DNA of 64,000 nt from an uncultured Clostridia bacterium. Lineage in GTDB: Bacteria > Bacillota > Clostridia > Oscillospirales > CAG-272. The notes under the pieces were generated by a model. The model saw nothing but the letters and a program-made list of their open reading frames with translations. It did no database searches and had not been told where the DNA came from. The DNA lies in NCBI GenBank assembly GCA_944391805.1, contig CALXUY010000064.1, positions 1-64,000 on the forward strand. Reading direction: 5' to 3'. A program made the position numbers and the translations under genes. Position 1 is the stretch's first letter. Each line of letters begins with the position of its first letter. Positions 60,907-64,000 of the stretch are shown piece after piece.

Positions 60907-63228
60907 TTACAGACAGGTGATGAGAAGGCTCTCTCCGTCCGCGTCGATCGAAGCGGCCGTGTAGCTTCTCTGATAATTGGAGATGATCTGCTCGGCCAGC
61001 GGGTCCTCCACCTCCCGCTGAATATAGCGGCGCATATTGCGCGCGCCGTACTTCTGGGAGAAGGATTTGCGCGCAATCAAAGCCACCGCAGCGTCGGTGT
61101 AGGTCAGCACAATCCGTTTCTCGGCCAGCGCCTGCTTCAGCTCGCCCAGCATAATTTCGGCAATTTTGCAGAAATCCTCCTCGGAGAGCGAGCGGAAGGT
61201 GATGATTTCATCCACACGGTTGAGGAACTCCGGCCGCAGGAAGGCGGAGAGCGCCTTCTGCGTTTTGCTGTCGCCCGAGGCCTTGGAGTCCGCCGAGAAG
61301 CCTGCCAGCGCGGCCGAACGGTCCGAGCCGGCGTTGGTGGTCATCACAATAATGGTGTTCTCAAAATTGACGGTTTTGCCCCGCGCGTCGGTGATCCTGC
61401 CGTCGTCCAGAATCTGCAAAAGGACGTTGAGCACATCCGGGTGCGCCTTTTCAATCTCGTCGAACAGCACGATGGAATAGGGCCTGCGGCGGATTTTTTC
61501 GGTGAGCTGCCCGGCCTCGTCGTAGCCGACATATCCCGGAGGCGCTCCGATGAGCCTGGAGACCGAATGCTTCTCCATGAATTCCGACATATCCAGACGG
61601 ATCAGGGTTTCGGGCGAATGGAACAGGTCGTTTGCCAGCGTTTTGACCAGCTCGGTTTTCCCCACGCCGGTGGGGCCGGCGAAAATGAAGGAAACCGGCT
61701 TTCTCTTATAGGAAATTCCCGCCCGGTTGCGCTTGATGGCGCGGGACACCGCCGACACGGCCTCATCCTGCCCGACAATGCGCTGGCGCAGGCGGCTCTC
61801 GAGCTGGTCGATCTGCTCAAACTCGTTTTCGGTGATGCTGGTGGCCGGAACTCCGGTCCAGAGCTCGATGACGTCGGCGATCTCGTTTTCGGTCATGACA
61901 ATCGCCTTGGTGTCCGGCTCCAGCTCGTCAAGGCGCTCGGCCAGACGCAGCTCCTCGGAGCGCAGCTTGGTGATCTCCTCATAGCGGTTCTGCTCCACCG
62001 CTTCGTTTCCGGCGATTTCGGACTCCAGCTCCTCCCGACGCTGCCGCAGCTCCAGCAGATGGTCGCGGATGGAATAGCTCTCGTTGAGCGCAGCCGACGA
62101 GAGAGACAGGTGCGAAGCCGCCTCGTCGAGCAGATCGATCGCCTTGTCCGGCAAAAACCGGTCGGTGATATAGCGCTCGGAGAGCACCACCGCGCGCCGC
62201 AGGAGCTCATCCGGAATGATAACGCCGTGAAACTCCTCGTAATAGTGCTTGATGCCCTGCAGCATTTCCACCGTGTCGTCGATGCTCGGCTCGTTGACCA
62301 TGACAGGCTGGAAGCGGCGTTCGAGCGCGGTATCCTTTTCAATATATTTGCGGTATTCGGTCAGGGTGGTTGCACCGATGACCTGCACCTCCCCACGCGA
62401 GAGCGCGGGCTTGAGGATGTTTGCGGCATTGACGCTGCCCTCGGCATCGCCGGTGCCCACAATGTTGTGCACCTCGTCGATGACCAGAATGGCGTTGCCC
62501 ACCGCCTGCACCTCGGCAAGCAGACCGAGAATGCGGGACTCAAACTGCCCCCGGAACTGGGTTCCCGCCACCAGCGCCGTCATGTCGACCAGATATATCT
62601 CCTTGCCCTTCAGCTTATACGGGACGTTTCCCGCCGCAATGCGGATGGCAAGAGCCTCGGCAATCGCGGTCTTTCCCACGCCCGGCTCACCGATCAGACA
62701 GGGATTGTTCTTCTGACGGCGGCAGAGAATCTGCACCACGCGGGAGAGCTCCCGGTCGCGGCCGATGATATTGTCGAGCTTTCCTTCCCGTGCGAACTGG
62801 GTCAGATTGCGGCAGTAGGTGGTGAGAAATTTGAGCTTTTTTTCTTCCTTCGCCTTTTTTCTGCCGTTCCGGTCCTTTTTGCCCGGCTCCTCCGGGGTCG
62901 GCGTGCCGGCATTCTCTGCCGGGGCAAGCCCTGCCTCCCGGAAGAGCTTGGGAATATCGATGGCGGGCGCACCGCCGTCGGCGTTATCGTCGTTGTCGGA
63001 GGGAGGCTGAAGCTGACCGAGCATAGCGGTCAGATCCTCCTCTGCGCTTTCGAGCTGCTCTTGGGAGATGCCGAGCTGATCGATCACGTTGCCCACGATG
63101 TTATCAATCGGAACCCCGAACTCCTTTGCGCATTTCATGCAGAAGCCGCGGGTCTCCTTTTCCCCGTTCCCCTGACGGGTCATAAAAACCACCGCCACGC
63201 GCTTGTGGCATTTCGAACACATGGTCAT
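60907..63228 (-). CDS. Clp-family AAA+ ATPase (ClpC/ClpA-like) with N-terminal zinc ribbon
   Basis: A 773-residue double-ring AAA+ unfoldase. In place of the Clp_N repeats it has a C4 zinc ribbon (CSKC at 4-7 and CMKC at 30-33) like McsA, followed by an acidic Pro-rich linker. D1 has Walker A GEPGVGKT near residue 180 and ILVIDEVHNIVGTG; a short middle coiled coil follows. D2 has GPTGVGKTELVKTL, SIVLFDEIEKAHPDV and the sensor region RPEFLNRVDEI. A clear VGF-type ClpP loop is not obvious (the nearest is ALAGF). The start at 63228 is preceded by GGAG; ATG at 63222 is an alternative. Confidence 0.88.
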   Translation of the reverse strand: MTMCSKCHKRVAVVFMTRQGNGEKETRGFCMKCAKEFGVPIDNIVGNVIDQLGISQEQLESAEEDLTAMLGQLQPPSDNDDNADGGAPAIDIPKLFREAGLAPAENAGTPTPEEPGKKDRNGRKKAKEEKKLKFLTTYCRNLTQFAREGKLDNIIGRDRELSRVVQILCRRQKNNPCLIGEPGVGKTAIAEALAIRIAAGNVPYKLKGKEIYLVDMTALVAGTQFRGQFESRILGLLAEVQAVGNAILVIDEVHNIVGTGDAEGSVNAANILKPALSRGEVQVIGATTLTEYRKYIEKDTALERRFQPVMVNEPSIDDTVEMLQGIKHYYEEFHGVIIPDELLRRAVVLSERYITDRFLPDKAIDLLDEAASHLSLSSAALNESYSIRDHLLELRQRREELESEIAGNEAVEQNRYEEITKLRSEELRLAERLDELEPDTKAIVMTENEIADVIELWTGVPATSITENEFEQIDQLESRLRQRIVGQDEAVSAVSRAIKRNRAGISYKRKPVSFIFAGPTGVGKTELVKTLANDLFHSPETLIRLDMSEFMEKHSVSRLIGAPPGYVGYDEAGQLTEKIRRRPYSIVLFDEIEKAHPDVLNVLLQILDDGRITDARGKTVNFENTIIVMTTNAGSDRSAALAGFSADSKASGDSKTQKALSAFLRPEFLNRVDEIITFRSLSEEDFCKIAEIMLGELKQALAEKRIVLTYTDAAVALIARKSFSQKYGARNMRRYIQREVEDPLAEQIISNYQRSYTAASIDADGESLLITCL

Positions 63229-63280
63229 GAGTATTGTTTCTCCGGAGACAAGCCGGAGCCTTTCTGTGTAATCAGGTAAA

Positions 63281-63314
63281 GCATTACCGGGAGGCGGCGC
63301 CCCTGCGGTAATGC
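63281..63314 (-). terminator. possible terminator between the CvpA-like and Clp genes
   Basis: GCATTACCG and CGGTAATGC pair around a 16-base loop on the minus strand, followed by TTTACC. The U-run is short, so it may be partial or act as an attenuator. Confidence 0.4.
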
Positions 63315-63329
63315 TTTCCATGGCAGGAA

Positions 63330-64000
63330 TCAATTCTGCTGAAGGCCATTGATCCATTCGCTGACATTGAGCATCTTGATCCCGTTGAAATCCCCGAAGA
63401 ATTTGACAACGGCAGACTCGGTATAAAGCTCGCTGTTGCCGAAGAACACCTTCAGCAGCGAGCCGACCACCAGCAGGAGCATCCATGCCAGTGCCAATCC
63501 CAGCACACCGCCCATGATGCTGTCGGCGACGCCGATAATCGGAATTTTATCTTTGAAATGTTTGACAAACACATAGACAATGGTCAGTGCCAGGAAGGCC
63601 AGCAGGAACACTGCAAGGAAACCCAGCACCGAGCAAACAACCGAAGAAAGCGCCCCCGCCACCGTATCGGTGATCGAGTTGACCAGCTCCTCCCCGCTGC
63701 CGCCAAGCGATTGCAGCTGCGCACGCAGGCTGTCGGTCAGCAGAAAATCCGGGACCGCCTCCATGGCGCTCTCCACATCAAAGCTCCCCGCGGTGTTCAG
63801 ATAAATTTCATTGACCTTGCCAAACACCGAGCTGCGGATGGGCGCGTTGAGAAATTTTTCCCCAAGGAAGTTTCCAAACGCACCGCCCCAGAGATATGCC
63901 GCGCCAAACGCGAGAAACAGCTTGAAAAACTTGAGTAAGGTGAGAAAGAACCCGCGCTTGGCACAGATGGCAATAATCAGAACTCCAACCGCGACAAACA
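63330..64000 (-). CDS. cvpA: CvpA-family membrane protein, N-terminus outside the window
   Basis: At least 222 residues are visible. The frame continues without interruption to the window edge (FVAVGVLIIAICAKRGFFLT), so the true start lies beyond 64000 and an internal GTG at 63827 is not the start. Four hydrophobic segments are present, including VVCSVLGFLAVFLLAFLALT and IMGGVLGLALAWMLLLVVGS, with the conserved IPIIGVADSIMGG that marks the CvpA family (colicin V production/cell-envelope proteins). In Clostridia it often precedes mutS2-type or stress genes; here it precedes the Clp ATPase. Confidence 0.82.
   Translation of the reverse strand, partial: FVAVGVLIIAICAKRGFFLTLLKFFKLFLAFGAAYLWGGAFGNFLGEKFLNAPIRSSVFGKVNEIYLNTAGSFDVESAMEAVPDFLLTDSLRAQLQSLGGSGEELVNSITDTVAGALSSVVCSVLGFLAVFLLAFLALTIVYVFVKHFKDKIPIIGVADSIMGGVLGLALAWMLLLVVGSLLKVFFGNSELYTESAVVKFFGDFNGIKMLNVSEWINGLQQN

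Noticed and set aside
63330-63827. CvpA-like protein as a complete 165-residue gene starting at GTG 63827
   Set aside because: The frame stays open with membrane-type sequence to the window edge, so the real start is upstream of 64000.

Overview
The window is chromosomal DNA of a Gram-positive, probably endospore-forming member of the class Clostridia (an Oscillospirales/Ruminococcaceae-like gut bacterium is my best guess; genus not determinable). Support: an hrcA-grpE-dnaK-dnaJ-prmA operon behind a CIRCE operator, a hup-S4-yabP-yabQ-divIC cluster, a YlmC/YmxH-type PRC-barrel protein, the nusB-xseA-xseB-ispA-tlyA-nadK-argR-recN run typical of Clostridia, lipoprotein signals, and strong sigma-A promoters (TTGACA-17-TATAAT type). 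Almost all genes lie on the minus strand.

Layout. 1-2.65 kb: remnant of an integrative element: a two-HTH regulator, a tRNA-Ser 3'-end core flanked by repeats, and a tyrosine integrase whose N-terminal domain is inverted relative to its catalytic part. 2.68-8.8 kb: heat-shock operon. 8.9-12.5 kb: a dlt-like surface-acylation cluster (carrier protein, MBOAT, SGNH protein, lipoprotein). 13-19 kb: GNAT, GH99-like protein, dGTPase, two MITE-like repeats around a predicted small RNA, and a GH36-type glycosidase. 19.2-19.9 kb: tmRNA with partial duplications of its 3' end. 20-24 kb: HU to smpB operon with two tandem HAD phosphatases. 24-30.4 kb: flavoprotein, asnS, yebC, argS. 30.6-39.2 kb: ten-gene housekeeping operon read from nusB to ybaK. 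39.3-42.3 kb: plus-strand secreted or membrane proteins. 42.4-56.2 kb: seven-gene minus-strand operon with two ABC permease pairs, a giant solute-binding protein, a DUF5696-like secreted protein and a beta-propeller/TPR/YIP1-like membrane protein. 56.2-57.5 kb: long AT-rich non-coding stretch. 57.6-64 kb: PRC-barrel protein, a P-type ATPase relative without its catalytic motifs, a Clp ATPase with an N-terminal zinc ribbon, and a CvpA-like protein cut by the window edge.

How the genes work together. The heat-shock operon is self-regulated through HrcA and CIRCE. SmpB and tmRNA, encoded 2 kb apart, form the trans-translation system. The YabP/YabQ/DivIC/HU cluster links sporulation and division functions. 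The 42-56 kb operon looks like one machine for capturing and importing a complex glycan, with the ATPase supplied from elsewhere. Four copies of a modular palindrome-rich intergenic repeat and two MITE-like elements are scattered between operons.

The most unusual things seen are the invertible integrase switch (2.2-2.5 kb), the P-type ATPase pseudoenzyme (57.9-60.9 kb), the double-permease glycan operon, the tmRNA 3'-end duplications and the dispersed modular repeats.
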